48,572 nt of DNA from SIG622 sp045604705 (GCA_045604705.1 JAZUOO010000044.1:1-48572); one strand, 5' to 3'; positions 15,319 to 24,037 are shown, counted from the first letter of the stretch. The notes: generated by a model not told the origin, from the sequence alone. Program-made: numbers and translations.

Positions 15319-15945
15319 TTGGCAAATATATTCGATTTATTCAAACAAATAGAAAAAAAGGACGAATCATCGGGGTCTCCCATAACCCACCTTATAGTAG
15401 GTCTCGGCAATCCCGGCAAGGACTACGCTTTCACTCGCCACAACGCGGGCTTTCTGACACTCGATTATCTTTCCGATATATTAAAAGTCAAAATTAACCG
15501 TTCAAAGTTCAAAGCTCTTATATCGGAAGCGACAATCGGTGAAAGAAGAGTCCTACTCATGCAGCCGCAGACTTTTATGAACAACTCAGGTGAAGCAGTA
15601 ATCGAAGCGGTAAACTTCTACAAAATAAAACCGGAAAATGTCATAGTAATTTTCGACGACATAAGTCTGCCGGTAGGTAAAATGAGAATCCGTAAAAACG
15701 GCTCGGCAGGTGGACACAACGGCATAAAATCCATAATCACTCACCTCGGCACCCAGGATTTTCCGAGAGTGAAAATCGGAGTAGGTGAGAAACCCCGCAA
15801 AGAAATGGATCTGGCCGATTGGGTACTATCCAAATTCGGGCAGGACGAACAAAAAGTCCTCTTTGAAAAATTTGGTGACGCTGCGGAAGCGATAAAGCTT
15901 ATGGTTGCGAGGAAGACCGATGAGGCTATGAATAAATACAACTGA
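15319..15945 (+). CDS. pth: peptidyl-tRNA hydrolase
   Basis: Pth releases peptides from peptidyl-tRNA that has dropped off ribosomes. The start is a TTG at 15319 with AAAGGA upstream and gives 208 residues. An N-terminal extension of about 20 residues (MANIFDLFKQIEKKDESSGS) precedes the usual start of the fold, HLIVGLGNPGKDYAFTRHNA, where Asn31 and His41 are the conserved catalytic-site residues. MQPQTFMNNSGEAV, IFDDISLPVGKMRIR and GSAGGHNGIKSI complete the family pattern. The extension makes the TTG start less certain, but no better start occurs before the core. A strong terminator follows at 16002. Confidence 0.94.
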   Translation: MANIFDLFKQIEKKDESSGSPITHLIVGLGNPGKDYAFTRHNAGFLTLDYLSDILKVKINRSKFKALISEATIGERRVLLMQPQTFMNNSGEAVIEAVNFYKIKPENVIVIFDDISLPVGKMRIRKNGSAGGHNGIKSIITHLGTQDFPRVKIGVGEKPRKEMDLADWVLSKFGQDEQKVLFEKFGDAAEAIKLMVARKTDEAMNKYN

Positions 15946-16001
15946 TCAGTGTGCAAGATCCACCCCAAATGAGTAAACATACCTCTTAATAAACAAATAG
16001 A

Positions 16002-16046
16002 AACGTGCTATCATGTATCAAAGCAAGACAGCACGTTATATTTTTT
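16002..16046 (+). terminator. terminator of the rimO-pth gene run
   Basis: AACGTGCT (16002-16009) pairs with AGCACGTT (16030-16037), then ATATTTTTT. Between it and the murE stop at 16174 only a 10-codon frame (16101-16133, MSKYNIVACI then stop) is seen, probably a remnant. Confidence 0.85.
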
Positions 16047-16173
16047 AATAGTAAATTCTAAAACATCACAAGTTCCATAACAAAAAAAGAAGAAACAACC
16101 ATGTCAAAATACAACATCGTAGCCTGCATCTGACCCTCATCTACCTATACGAACCAAGAACAAGGCTCTTTCG

Positions 16174-17658
16174 TTAGGAGGGAATGGACGAATGGCAGTC
16201 CATACTATTCTTGATCTGCAATAATATCTTCTTCTCGGAAAAAGGTACTTTCTCTCTGCCTATAAGCTGATAATCCTCATGCCCCTTACCGCAAAGAAGC
16301 ACAACATCACCGGGCTTTGAACTTTCAACAGCATACCGTATAGCTTCTTCTCTGTCGGGAATTTTCACATATTTCGTCGTGTCACCAAAATAAGAAGCGA
16401 TCTCATTAACAATGGCACAAGGATCCTCACACCCCGGATTATCACTTGTAATAATACTGAAATCCGAAAGCTCATTGCAAACCGTTCCAAGCTCTCTGCG
16501 CCTGTTTTTTGTCCTGTCACCGACAGAGCCGAATAAAGTAACAATACGCATAGGTCTGTAGCTTCTGACGGTCTCAATCAACGTCTTCATACTTATCTCA
16601 TTGTGCGCATAGTCAATAACAAAAACACGATCGGAAAACAACGGCACAGTCTCAAATCTTCCGGGAATTCTTATGTCACTTAAAGCTGCAATTACCTTAT
16701 CCGTATCCGCACCGAGTTTTTTACAAACAGCAAGAGCTGCCAGCGCATTAAGCACCGAGAATTGCCCTGGGAAGGGAAGAGTCGCCACAGTCCTTTTGCC
16801 GTCAATAATTGCATCAAAGGAAACGCCGAGAGTGTCGGGAATCATATACGGTACAATGTTTTTCGCAGTAAAATCCGCTTCCTTTTCAAGGCTATACGTC
16901 GTAATACTACAAAAGCATCCGTCCGACATATCCGGATAATAATCATCATCCATATTAAAAATGCCATGCCTGCATTGACCGAAAAGACGTTTTTTACAGT
17001 TCTTGTAGTGCTCAAAATTCGGATGCTCTGCAGGTCCGATGTGATCGGGAGAAAGATTTGTAAATATCCCAATATAAAAATCTATTCCGCAAACCCTGAA
17101 ATTGAAAAGTGCCTGCGAGGAAACCTCGATAACGCAGGTGTAAACCCCGGCATCCAGCATATCACGGAAAATTCTGTGAAGCTCAAGACTTTCGGGCGTT
17201 GTATTCTTTGTACCAAAATGAAGCCCCGCATATTCCGTACCGCTTGTACCGATATAACCGCAAGGCATCCCCAATTTATTAAGACACGCCGAAATCATAC
17301 TGGCAACCGAGGTTTTTCCCTTTGTCCCGGTAATCCCGATAATCTTCATCTTGTCCGCAGGATTCCCGAAGAACGCCGCCGAAACATAGGCGAGAGCCTC
17401 TCTTGTGTTTTCAAACCTTACAATCACGGCATCAAAAGGAAGTTCAATATCTCTTGAAAGTGCAAAAACACGGCATCCGTTATCATATGCATTCTTTGCA
17501 AAGTCATGTCCGTCACTTGTACTTCCGATAAGGCAGAAGAACATAACCCCGTCCTTCGCTTCTCTCGAATCAAAGGTAATATCGCAAACCTCAATGTCCG
17601 CATTTCCGGAAATTTTGTATTCAATTTTTGAATTAATAAGCAATTCCGATAATATCAT
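16174..17658 (-). CDS. murE: MurE-type UDP-MurNAc-tripeptide ligase with non-canonical DNPG specificity motif
   Basis: Mur ligases of this type add the third stem-peptide residue to UDP-MurNAc-L-Ala-D-Glu with ATP. The 494 residues show the N-terminal UDP-binding domain (ITFDSREAKDGVMFFCLIG), the ATP loop GITGTKGKTS (108-117), EVSSQAL, TNLSPDHI and PFPGQFSVLNALAA. Further on are RFE, VIDYAHN, and LFGSVGDRTKNRR with CGKGHEDYQLIG at the C-terminal domain. Diaminopimelate-adding enzymes carry DNPR here, and the Arg contacts the meso-DAP carboxylate. This protein has DNPG (406-409), then CEDP. By family knowledge that argues for another third residue, such as L-Lys or ornithine, or for a paralog. 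GGAGA precedes the ATG. It is last in the operon with the Asp racemase, D-Asp ligase and asparagine synthase genes. Confidence 0.9.
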   Translation of the reverse strand: MILSELLINSKIEYKISGNADIEVCDITFDSREAKDGVMFFCLIGSTSDGHDFAKNAYDNGCRVFALSRDIELPFDAVIVRFENTREALAYVSAAFFGNPADKMKIIGITGTKGKTSVASMISACLNKLGMPCGYIGTSGTEYAGLHFGTKNTTPESLELHRIFRDMLDAGVYTCVIEVSSQALFNFRVCGIDFYIGIFTNLSPDHIGPAEHPNFEHYKNCKKRLFGQCRHGIFNMDDDYYPDMSDGCFCSITTYSLEKEADFTAKNIVPYMIPDTLGVSFDAIIDGKRTVATLPFPGQFSVLNALAALAVCKKLGADTDKVIAALSDIRIPGRFETVPLFSDRVFVIDYAHNEISMKTLIETVRSYRPMRIVTLFGSVGDRTKNRRRELGTVCNELSDFSIITSDNPGCEDPCAIVNEIASYFGDTTKYVKIPDREEAIRYAVESSKPGDVVLLCGKGHEDYQLIGREKVPFSEKKILLQIKNSMDCHSSIPS

Positions 17659-17676
17659 TTTTCCGTCTCCGACGTT

Positions 17677-17769
17677 TTATTTGTTTACTGCAATCGCATA
17701 GTCAAGTATAACATTTCCGAATTTATTGGGCGTTGTATATCTCGGGCAGTTGTATCTCTGAAATGTCAG
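17677..17769 (-). CDS. possible 30-codon ORF with CTG start between racemase and murE
   Basis: Immediately after the racemase stop there is a strong GGAGG with 5-nt spacing to a CTG. The frame from that CTG runs 30 codons: MTFQRYNCPRYTTPNKFGNV then ILDYAIAVNK (CTG read as Met). It stops 18 bp before the murE ATG. The ribosome site is far better than expected by chance, and no ATG, GTG or TTG in this frame uses it well. The alternative is an ATT start in another frame (13 codons). I recognise no family. It could be a small protein, a coupling peptide for murE translation, or a remnant. Confidence 0.4.
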   Translation of the reverse strand: MTFQRYNCPRYTTPNKFGNVILDYAIAVNK

Positions 17770-17782
17770 ACTCCCCTCCAAT

Positions 17783-18502
17783 TTACAGATCAAAGCCTAT
17801 ACATTCCTTACCGCAAGCCTCAATTGCTCTTTTTGCGAGCACCTCAAGCGAATCAACGAACCTCCCGTCGAGTCTCTCGTTCCTCTTAATAAGACTAAGC
17901 TCGGTACATCCGAGAATTATTTTTTCTGCACCCAACGCAAAGAGCGAATCGGCACAAATCATAAATTTCTCCATATTTGCTCTCTTGCCCATCTTAATAT
18001 TACCGTAAATCATCTCGGAAACAAGCCTCTGATGTTCCTCGTCCGGCACAACACACTCTATTCCGTGTGCGTCGAGATACCTGTGATAAGTCCTTGACAG
18101 GACAGTCCCATCCGTTGCAAGAACACCTGCTTTTTTAACACCCATACCTTCAAGATAAGCAGCCGTTTCATCCATAATATTAAGAAACGGAATATCAATG
18201 GCATCCGTCAGCATATCATAAAAATAATGAGCTGTGTTGCAGGGAATTGCAAGCAAAGTAACACCGTATTCCTTGAGCCTCTTTGAATCCTCCACCATAA
18301 TCTTCAGCGGATTTTCAGCGGATTTTCCGACAATATAGCTTGTTCTGTCGGGTGTTGTAGCACGACTATTTATTACAATATCAATATGCTCCTGATCACA
18401 GCTTGCCTTGGTATGCTCGGTTATCATCTCATAAAAATAAACCGTAGCCATGGGACCAAGTCCCCCGAGAATACCCAAAACAGGATTTTTATTATCTTTC
18501 AT
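17783..18502 (-). CDS. aspartate racemase (Asp/Glu racemase family)
   Basis: Cofactor-independent racemases of this family interconvert L- and D-aspartate (or glutamate) using two cysteines. The 239 residues open MKDNKNPVLGILGGLGPMAT. They contain both catalytic-type cysteines: in IPCNTAHYFYD, and in ILGCTELSLI near the C-terminus. The VINSRATTPDRTSYIVG segment is typical of aspartate racemases. It lies 44 bp downstream of an Asl-type D-aspartate ligase gene. That is the same pairing as racAfm next to aslfm in Enterococcus faecium, so D-Asp for the peptidoglycan cross-bridge is the likely product. A role in supplying D-Glu is less likely in this context. Confidence 0.9.
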   Translation of the reverse strand: MKDNKNPVLGILGGLGPMATVYFYEMITEHTKASCDQEHIDIVINSRATTPDRTSYIVGKSAENPLKIMVEDSKRLKEYGVTLLAIPCNTAHYFYDMLTDAIDIPFLNIMDETAAYLEGMGVKKAGVLATDGTVLSRTYHRYLDAHGIECVVPDEEHQRLVSEMIYGNIKMGKRANMEKFMICADSLFALGAEKIILGCTELSLIKRNERLDGRFVDSLEVLAKRAIEACGKECIGFDL

Positions 18503-18546
18503 AAAGCCTCCGCCATAATAATTACAAAACCCTAAATCCTAAATCC

Positions 18547-19788
18547 TCACCGTTTACAATACTTCTTATACTTCTTAAAATGATTAAACACCATAGCCGA
18601 AACATAAAATCTTCTCTTCAAATTCCCCTTAAGGTCAGCCTTATACCAAAGCGAAGAAATATACTTGCCCTCTTTAACAAGAGCCTTTGCCTCATCTGAG
18701 TATTTCTTGTCCGCACAGTACTTGTAAATAACCTTCTTCGGAATATAAGTCCAAAGCACCTTTGTGTCAACGAACTTAGTTTCCATGTCCCCGAGAGAAT
18801 CGAGTACATAGTCCTCATAAAGATACCTTGCAATATTCTCACCGGAAGCCGTCACATAGAAGTTAGAACGTCCCTGACGAAGATTAATCTCGAAAGCACG
18901 GTAAGAGCCATCTCTTGCATCGTACTTTATATCAAAATTCGCAAATCCCACATACCCAATATCTTCAAGGAATTTCTTAAAGCCCTCGCAAAGTTCGGGG
19001 TTATACTCGGGAATTATTGCCGCATGATTACCTCTGCCCTTGGGCGTATGTTCTTCCAGCAGCACATGACCGAGACACATCATCTTAACCTTGGCATCCT
19101 TACCGCAGTAAGCCGTCAGAACGTACATACGGCTGTCATCTCCCGGAATCATATCCTGAAGAATTATGCTGTCATCATAACCGGAAGCAAAAATAGTATT
19201 TAGTATCTCATCAGCTCTTTCCTTAGACTCTGCCACATAAACCTTGTTCATGCCGTCAAAAGGATGCTTCCAGTAAACAACACTGTTCGCAGGTTTTACA
19301 ATAATCGGATACTTAAACCCGAGATTTTCCTCGGAAGTGAGGGAGTAATCGGAATCCATATAGAAGATTTTTGTGTTGGGGTAGAGAATACCATGCTTAT
19401 CACAAGCCTTGTAAAACCTCTCCTTTGAAACAAAATCATCCATAATATTCATAGAACTGTACGGCACAATAAAACGAGGTCTGAGCTTCTGTGCATTTCT
19501 CGCAATAAGATTAGCATAATCATCCGTACAACCCAGAATGAAGAACGCCTTATCCTCGGACTTCTGCTGCTCATAGAACTTATTTACAACCTCAAGGAAA
19601 GTTTCATCCGTATCCATAGAGGGAACCGTGATAAACTTTATAAATTTAGAGGCCTTTGTCGCACCAATCTCATATCTTCCGAAAGCATAAGAGCAAACAC
19701 CGTATTCCTCATGGAAAGCTCTTGCCACATTATAACAGTTAAGATCCGCCCCTATAAGCACGGGAACAGGAATTTTATTATAAGACAT
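18547..19788 (-). CDS. ATP-grasp D-aspartate ligase (Asl type)
   Basis: The 413-residue ATP-grasp protein opens MSYNKIPVPVLIGADLNCYN then VARAFHEEYGV. This strongly resembles the start of Aslfm, the enterococcal ligase that adds D-Asp to the epsilon-amino group of the third stem-peptide residue of UDP-MurNAc-pentapeptide. ATP-grasp elements follow: FKYPIIVKPANS (lysine on the nucleotide-binding strand), ILQDMIPGDDSRMYVLTAYC, and the metal/phosphate part NFDIKYDARDG with RAFEINLRQGRSNFY. The C-terminal 80 residues are basic. No signal peptide is present, so it is cytosolic, as expected for an enzyme acting on precursors. Its neighbours, the racemase and an asparagine synthase, match the substrate supply and amidation steps. 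Confidence 0.85.
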   Translation of the reverse strand: MSYNKIPVPVLIGADLNCYNVARAFHEEYGVCSYAFGRYEIGATKASKFIKFITVPSMDTDETFLEVVNKFYEQQKSEDKAFFILGCTDDYANLIARNAQKLRPRFIVPYSSMNIMDDFVSKERFYKACDKHGILYPNTKIFYMDSDYSLTSEENLGFKYPIIVKPANSVVYWKHPFDGMNKVYVAESKERADEILNTIFASGYDDSIILQDMIPGDDSRMYVLTAYCGKDAKVKMMCLGHVLLEEHTPKGRGNHAAIIPEYNPELCEGFKKFLEDIGYVGFANFDIKYDARDGSYRAFEINLRQGRSNFYVTASGENIARYLYEDYVLDSLGDMETKFVDTKVLWTYIPKKVIYKYCADKKYSDEAKALVKEGKYISSLWYKADLKGNLKRRFYVSAMVFNHFKKYKKYCKR

Positions 19789-19846
19789 ATACAGTTTCCT
19801 TTCATTAACTATTCACTATTCACAAGAACACTTGCAGTCTTTTTCA

Positions 19847-21706
19847 CTATTCACTTTTTTCATCGACAAAAAATCTCTTATACCAGACAAGGAAAGTAAA
19901 AACTGTCCATATCTTTCTTCCGTTGTTTGCTTTACCGCTGTAGTGATCCTCAAGAAGTGCAATTATCTTATCAACCTCAAAGAATTCCTTCGTATATTCA
20001 GCCGTAAAGTATTCTTTTACTATGTTGTAGTACTTTTCCTCTCTCAGCCAGAATCTTATCGGCACAGGGAAACCCTGTTTCTTTCTGTCAGCCCATTCAT
20101 CCGGGAGAGTTTTGTTAGCCGCCTTTCTGAAAACGTACTTTGTGTCCTTTTCATTAACCTTGTACCCATGGGGAATCTTCTCCGCCATTTCCATAACAAC
20201 CTTGTCAAGGAAAGGAACTCTCAGCTCCAGCGAATGTGCCATGCTCATTTTGTCAGCTTTAAGTAAAATATCACCGGGAAGCCATAGCTTCATATCAAGC
20301 TGCTGCTTCTTTGTAAGCTCATCCTTGTGTGAAACTTCCTTATATACGTCCATGACGATGTCCTTTGCACTCTTACCGTTTCTGCATTCCGGTGAAAGGA
20401 AGTCTGCAGCTTCTCTTGCCGAGAATACAAGTGCCTGACCAAAGAAATAATCCTCCGGTCTTCCGCTTGAACGAAGAAGAAAGCTCTTACCCTTGAAGTT
20501 GGGGAGGGGCTTTACACAGGAAGCAAGAAAACGCCTCAAAGCCGCCGGAACCATTTTCTTGAACCTCTTAACTTCCTTTGTGTCGGTATACCAATCATAA
20601 CCCGCGAAAAGCTCATCTGCTCCCTCACCTGAAAGAACAACCGTAACGTGCTCGCATGCCAACTGTGCAAGGAAATAAAGCGGCACACTTGACGGATTTG
20701 ACTGCGGTTCATCCATATGATACTGAATGGTCGGAAAAGCATCAAAACATTCATCCGGCGTGATTATTTTTGTAAAGTTGGAAATGCCTAATTTTTCGGA
20801 AAGCTCCCTTGCGTAGGTGGTTTCATTAAATTTACCCTGACCCTCGATAAATCCAACCGAAAATGTCTTATCAGGCATAAGGCAAGCGGTAATATAGCTC
20901 GAATCAACACCTCCGGAAAGGAAAGAACCAACCTTAACATCCGAAATCCTGTGTGCCGCAACCGACTCGTTGACAGTCTTGTCAATTATCTCAACATATT
21001 CATCAAAGCTCTTGTCCTCAGCCTCAAATTCTTCATCCCAGTATCTTCCGAAGGAAAGCTCGCCATCCTTGAAAATATAATAAGTCGCAGGCTCCAGTTT
21101 CTTAACACCTTTCCAGAAAGTATCCGTACCACTTGAATACTGGAAAGTAAGATAAGGACGAAGCGCATCCTTGTTGACTTCCTTTTTAAATGCGGGAAAA
21201 TCGAGAAAAGCCTTTATCTCCGAGCCGAAAAGCAGTTCTCCCTCGTCCGTAACATAATAGTAATGAGGTTTAATACCGAAAATATCACGGGTACCGAAAA
21301 GCAACCTCTCTTTTACGTCATATATAACAAAAGCAAACATTCCTCTAAGCTTTTTCAGCATCTCAACACCGTACTGCTCATAAGCATGAACAAGCACTTC
21401 ACTGTCGCCCTCAGTTTCAAACTTATGCCCAAGGTCAATAAGCTCACTTCTGATACTCTGGAAATTATATATCTCACCATTGAATATAACCGCAACAGTC
21501 TTATCCTCGTTGTAAAGCGGCTGGCAGGCATTTTCTGAAAGGTCTATTATTGAAAGTCTGCGAAAGCCAAGGGCTACGTTTTCATCGCAATGCTCTCCTG
21601 CCATATTCGGACCCCTGTGGATAATTCTGTCCATCATTTTGTAAAGTATTTCTTTTTTATCACTGTATTTATGTTTAAAATCGGTAAAGCCGACAAACCC
21701 GCACAT
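19847..21706 (-). CDS. asnB: asparagine synthase (glutamine-hydrolysing), AsnB/AsnH type
   Basis: The 619-residue enzyme has an N-terminal class II glutaminase whose nucleophile Cys2 becomes N-terminal after Met removal (MCGFVGFTDF). The ATG at 21706 was chosen over an in-frame TTG two codons upstream for that reason. RRLSIIDLSENACQPL, FNGEIYNF and EGDSEVLVHAYEQYG are glutaminase signatures. The synthetase half has the pyrophosphatase loop FLSGGVDSSYI, plus MDEPQSNPSSVPLY and VVLSGEGADELFAGYDWY. It may simply make asparagine. In lactic acid bacteria a close homologue (AsnH) instead amidates the D-Asp of the peptidoglycan cross-bridge. Its position as first gene of an operon with an Asl-type ligase and aspartate racemase favours that role here. 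Confidence 0.9.
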   Translation of the reverse strand: MCGFVGFTDFKHKYSDKKEILYKMMDRIIHRGPNMAGEHCDENVALGFRRLSIIDLSENACQPLYNEDKTVAVIFNGEIYNFQSIRSELIDLGHKFETEGDSEVLVHAYEQYGVEMLKKLRGMFAFVIYDVKERLLFGTRDIFGIKPHYYYVTDEGELLFGSEIKAFLDFPAFKKEVNKDALRPYLTFQYSSGTDTFWKGVKKLEPATYYIFKDGELSFGRYWDEEFEAEDKSFDEYVEIIDKTVNESVAAHRISDVKVGSFLSGGVDSSYITACLMPDKTFSVGFIEGQGKFNETTYARELSEKLGISNFTKIITPDECFDAFPTIQYHMDEPQSNPSSVPLYFLAQLACEHVTVVLSGEGADELFAGYDWYTDTKEVKRFKKMVPAALRRFLASCVKPLPNFKGKSFLLRSSGRPEDYFFGQALVFSAREAADFLSPECRNGKSAKDIVMDVYKEVSHKDELTKKQQLDMKLWLPGDILLKADKMSMAHSLELRVPFLDKVVMEMAEKIPHGYKVNEKDTKYVFRKAANKTLPDEWADRKKQGFPVPIRFWLREEKYYNIVKEYFTAEYTKEFFEVDKIIALLEDHYSGKANNGRKIWTVFTFLVWYKRFFVDEKSE

Positions 21707-21789
21707 CTGCAATTCCCTCGCATTCTTTGTACAATATGATTTTGATTATCTTTGCATAACAATAGCATTATACCATAATTAACTATATT

Positions 21790-21819
21790 ATTATACCACA
21801 AGTGTACTGCAAATTGCAA
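21790..21819 (-). promoter_or_regulatory. promoter of the asnB-asl-racemase-murE operon
   Basis: Minus strand: TTGCAA (21819-21814), 18 bp, TATAAT (21795-21790, preceded by TGG). A second TATAAT lies at 21772-21767 without a good -35. The leader to the ATG is about 75 nt. The rest of the 454-bp divergent gap 21707-22160 holds no gene I can support. Confidence 0.6.
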
Positions 21820-22103
21820 TAGAAAATTATAAAAAATATTAATTGTTTTATAGTGTTACAATAGATGTGAGACCAATTTATATCGTTCAAATCGCATACC
21901 TTTGGCTACTTTAACAAAAAATCCTCAATTTAGAGGTGTACTGAACTAGGCGACCGAGATTCCCGAAACTTTATTATAATACTAATTTGATTTTATATTT
22001 TCTGGTTTCACATAATCGACAAATGTACAGAAAACAAAAATAATTTATATGCGGCAAAGAAAGGTTAGAATAAAACATTTAGTAAATAAGTATACTTTTT
22101 CTA

Positions 22104-22132
22104 TTTACATATAAATGTTACCATGTTATAAT
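22104..22132 (+). promoter_or_regulatory. sigma-A promoter of the FAD oxidoreductase gene
   Basis: TTTACA (22104-22109), 17 bp, TATAAT (22127-22132), 28 bp before the chosen ATG at 22161. Confidence 0.75.
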
Positions 22133-22160
22133 ATAACAAAAAACAAACGAGGTCATGCCA

Positions 22161-23378
22161 ATGAAAACAATAACGGAACAAGCAAAAATCCTCGAACTCA
22201 AACACGAATACGACGTAATAACCGTCGGTGGCGGAATAGCAGGTGTTGCGGCAGCCCTTGCAGCAAAAAGAGCAGGTGCAGAAAAAGTCCTCCTTATAGA
22301 AAAAATGTATGGTCTCGGTGGTCTTGCAACCCTCGGACTTGTAACAATATATCTCCCCATATGTGATGGTGCAGGACGTCAGGTATCATTCGGTCTTGCG
22401 GAAGAACTATTAAAGCTCTCCATGAAGCACGGCATAGAATGTAGAAATCCCGAGCATTGGTTGTCCGACTACTCGGTTGAAGAAAGAGCCAACGCCGAAA
22501 GATATGAGGTTCAATACAGTGCCAATGTCTACACGATTCTTCTTGAACAAAAGCTGCGCAAAGAGGAAATAGACATCCTTTACGGAACTTCCGTGTGTGA
22601 AGTAAATACAGAAAACGACAAAATAAATGCACTGATCGTAGAAAACAAATCCGGAAGATATGCCCTTGGATGTAAATCCGTGGTTGACTGTTCGGGTGAC
22701 GCCGACATCTGTAAATTCGCAGGTGAAGAAACTGCCATCTATGACCAAAAGAATGTCCTTGCCGCATGGTACTACGTCACAGACGACTCGGAATATAACC
22801 TACATATGATTGGTTACACCGAACTTCCCGACAACGAAAGAAAAACAGAAAAAGTACAAACGGATGTGAAAGAAAGATTTACGGGCATAGATGCGGAGGA
22901 AATATCCCATATGATGGAGCTTTCCCACGAACAGTCACTAATGGATTTCCTCAAAAAAGGCGATGTCAGTCAGACACACGCTCTTTCAACCATTTCAAGT
23001 ATCCCGCAGCTGCGTATGACAAGAAGAATAAAAGGCATACTCGACCTTGACGAAAACGACGATAAAGTATATAAAGAAACGAGCATAGGTATGATATCCA
23101 ACTGGAAAAAAAGAGGTCCCGTATACGAAGTCCCCTTTGAAACTCTATACGGCAAAAAAATCAAAAACCTTATAACCGCAGGAAGATGCATTTCCGCAAT
23201 GGATAATATGTGGGACATCTCAAGAGTTATCCCATGCTGTGCAGTAACGGGGGAGGCGGCAGGCGCGGCAGCAGCAATGACGGACGATTTCTCAGCTCTC
23301 GATGTCAAAATATTACAGGACCACCTCTGTACCCAAGGTGTAGTACTCCATTGGAACGACGTAAAAGACAAAAAGTAA
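22161..23378 (+). CDS. FAD-dependent oxidoreductase (FAD_oxidored family)
   Basis: The ATG at 22161 has GAGGT 8 nt upstream; the ATG at 22155 is too close to that site. The 405 residues open with a helix and then the dinucleotide-binding motif YDVITVGGGIAGVAAALAA followed by EKVLLIEKMYGLGGLAT. A second family segment is SVVDCSGDADICKFAGEE, and the C-terminal FAD contact is NLITAGRCISAMDNMWDISR. This is the PF12831 type, soluble flavoproteins of mostly unknown substrate, often annotated as thiazole-biosynthesis-like or glycerol-3-phosphate-dehydrogenase-like. No neighbouring gene suggests a pathway. It has its own promoter and terminator, so it acts as a single unit. Confidence 0.88.
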   Translation: MKTITEQAKILELKHEYDVITVGGGIAGVAAALAAKRAGAEKVLLIEKMYGLGGLATLGLVTIYLPICDGAGRQVSFGLAEELLKLSMKHGIECRNPEHWLSDYSVEERANAERYEVQYSANVYTILLEQKLRKEEIDILYGTSVCEVNTENDKINALIVENKSGRYALGCKSVVDCSGDADICKFAGEETAIYDQKNVLAAWYYVTDDSEYNLHMIGYTELPDNERKTEKVQTDVKERFTGIDAEEISHMMELSHEQSLMDFLKKGDVSQTHALSTISSIPQLRMTRRIKGILDLDENDDKVYKETSIGMISNWKKRGPVYEVPFETLYGKKIKNLITAGRCISAMDNMWDISRVIPCCAVTGEAAGAAAAMTDDFSALDVKILQDHLCTQGVVLHWNDVKDKK

Positions 23379-23384
23379 AAAATC

Positions 23385-23411
23385 AAACGACGGCAAACAA
23401 CCGTCGTTTTT
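23385..23411 (+). terminator. terminator of the FAD oxidoreductase gene
   Basis: AAACGACGG (23385-23393) pairs with CCGTCGTTT (23401-23409) and continues in T. It lies 6 bp after the stop. Confidence 0.9.
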
Positions 23412-23429
23412 TATGTAATATCCAATCAA

Positions 23430-23774
23430 TTATCTGTTTAAATCATCCTTTGGCATATATATCGAAACAGGTACACCAAGCCTGTTGCAGTTCTCAATCA
23501 CAAATTTCGAACCGGTGGATACCCCATCCCAGAAAACCAAAACCATATCCGAATACTCAATAATATCAAGATTTCTCAAAAGAGGTGCAATCTTGCCGTT
23601 GCTATAATCAGGCAAGAATTCTGTATACTTCAAGTTGTGCTTAATGGCATAGTCTTTTGCAAAACTGTCTACACCGATGGCGCCGCCGGAAACAATCTCT
23701 GTAATTCCCGCGGGAATGTATGGCGATAGATCAAAAAAACCGAATTTTCTCGACCCGACAATGGCAACTTTCAT
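23430..23774 (-). CDS. SLOG-fold nucleotide-binding protein (DUF2493/YspA-like)
   Basis: The ATG at 23774 follows GGAGGG, and the in-frame TTG at 23786 would lie inside that site. The 114 residues form a single Rossmann-like SLOG domain. A KVAIVGSRKFGFFDLSPYIP strand opens it, then EIVSGGAIGVDSFAKDYAIK, the glycine-rich nucleotide loop and following helix typical of the family, and SDMVLVFWDGVSTGSKFVIE near the end. SLOG proteins bind nucleotide ligands (DprA, LOG and TIR-like sensors share the fold). Short stand-alone members are common in Firmicutes and have no settled function. A promoter is at 23799-23827. Nothing nearby indicates a defence or competence role. Confidence 0.85.
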   Translation of the reverse strand: MKVAIVGSRKFGFFDLSPYIPAGITEIVSGGAIGVDSFAKDYAIKHNLKYTEFLPDYSNGKIAPLLRNLDIIEYSDMVLVFWDGVSTGSKFVIENCNRLGVPVSIYMPKDDLNR

Positions 23775-23798
23775 TTTTCCCTCCAAAATGTTTTTTGT

Positions 23799-23827
23799 AT
23801 TGTATCATACATCTATGACTTCTTCAA
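23799..23827 (-). promoter_or_regulatory. sigma-A promoter of the SLOG gene
   Basis: Minus strand: TTGAAG (23827-23822), 17 bp, TACAAT (23804-23799). The following stretch to 24037 is AT-rich with no gene. Confidence 0.65.
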
Positions 23828-24037
23828 CACAAATAATGGTGTATTTTGAAAACATTTCCCCAAATCCTGTCGAATGAAATCTGGTTATTTATAACCTCAT
23901 ATTGGACAATAATCACGCAGCTAAAAATCATATTCCGATGTGGAATCCTCATATCGACTTATAAATTCTTTAGCAAAGATACGCCGAATTTACACATAAT
24001 ATACTCCGGCAATTCGGGAAAAATCCCCATACCGCAC

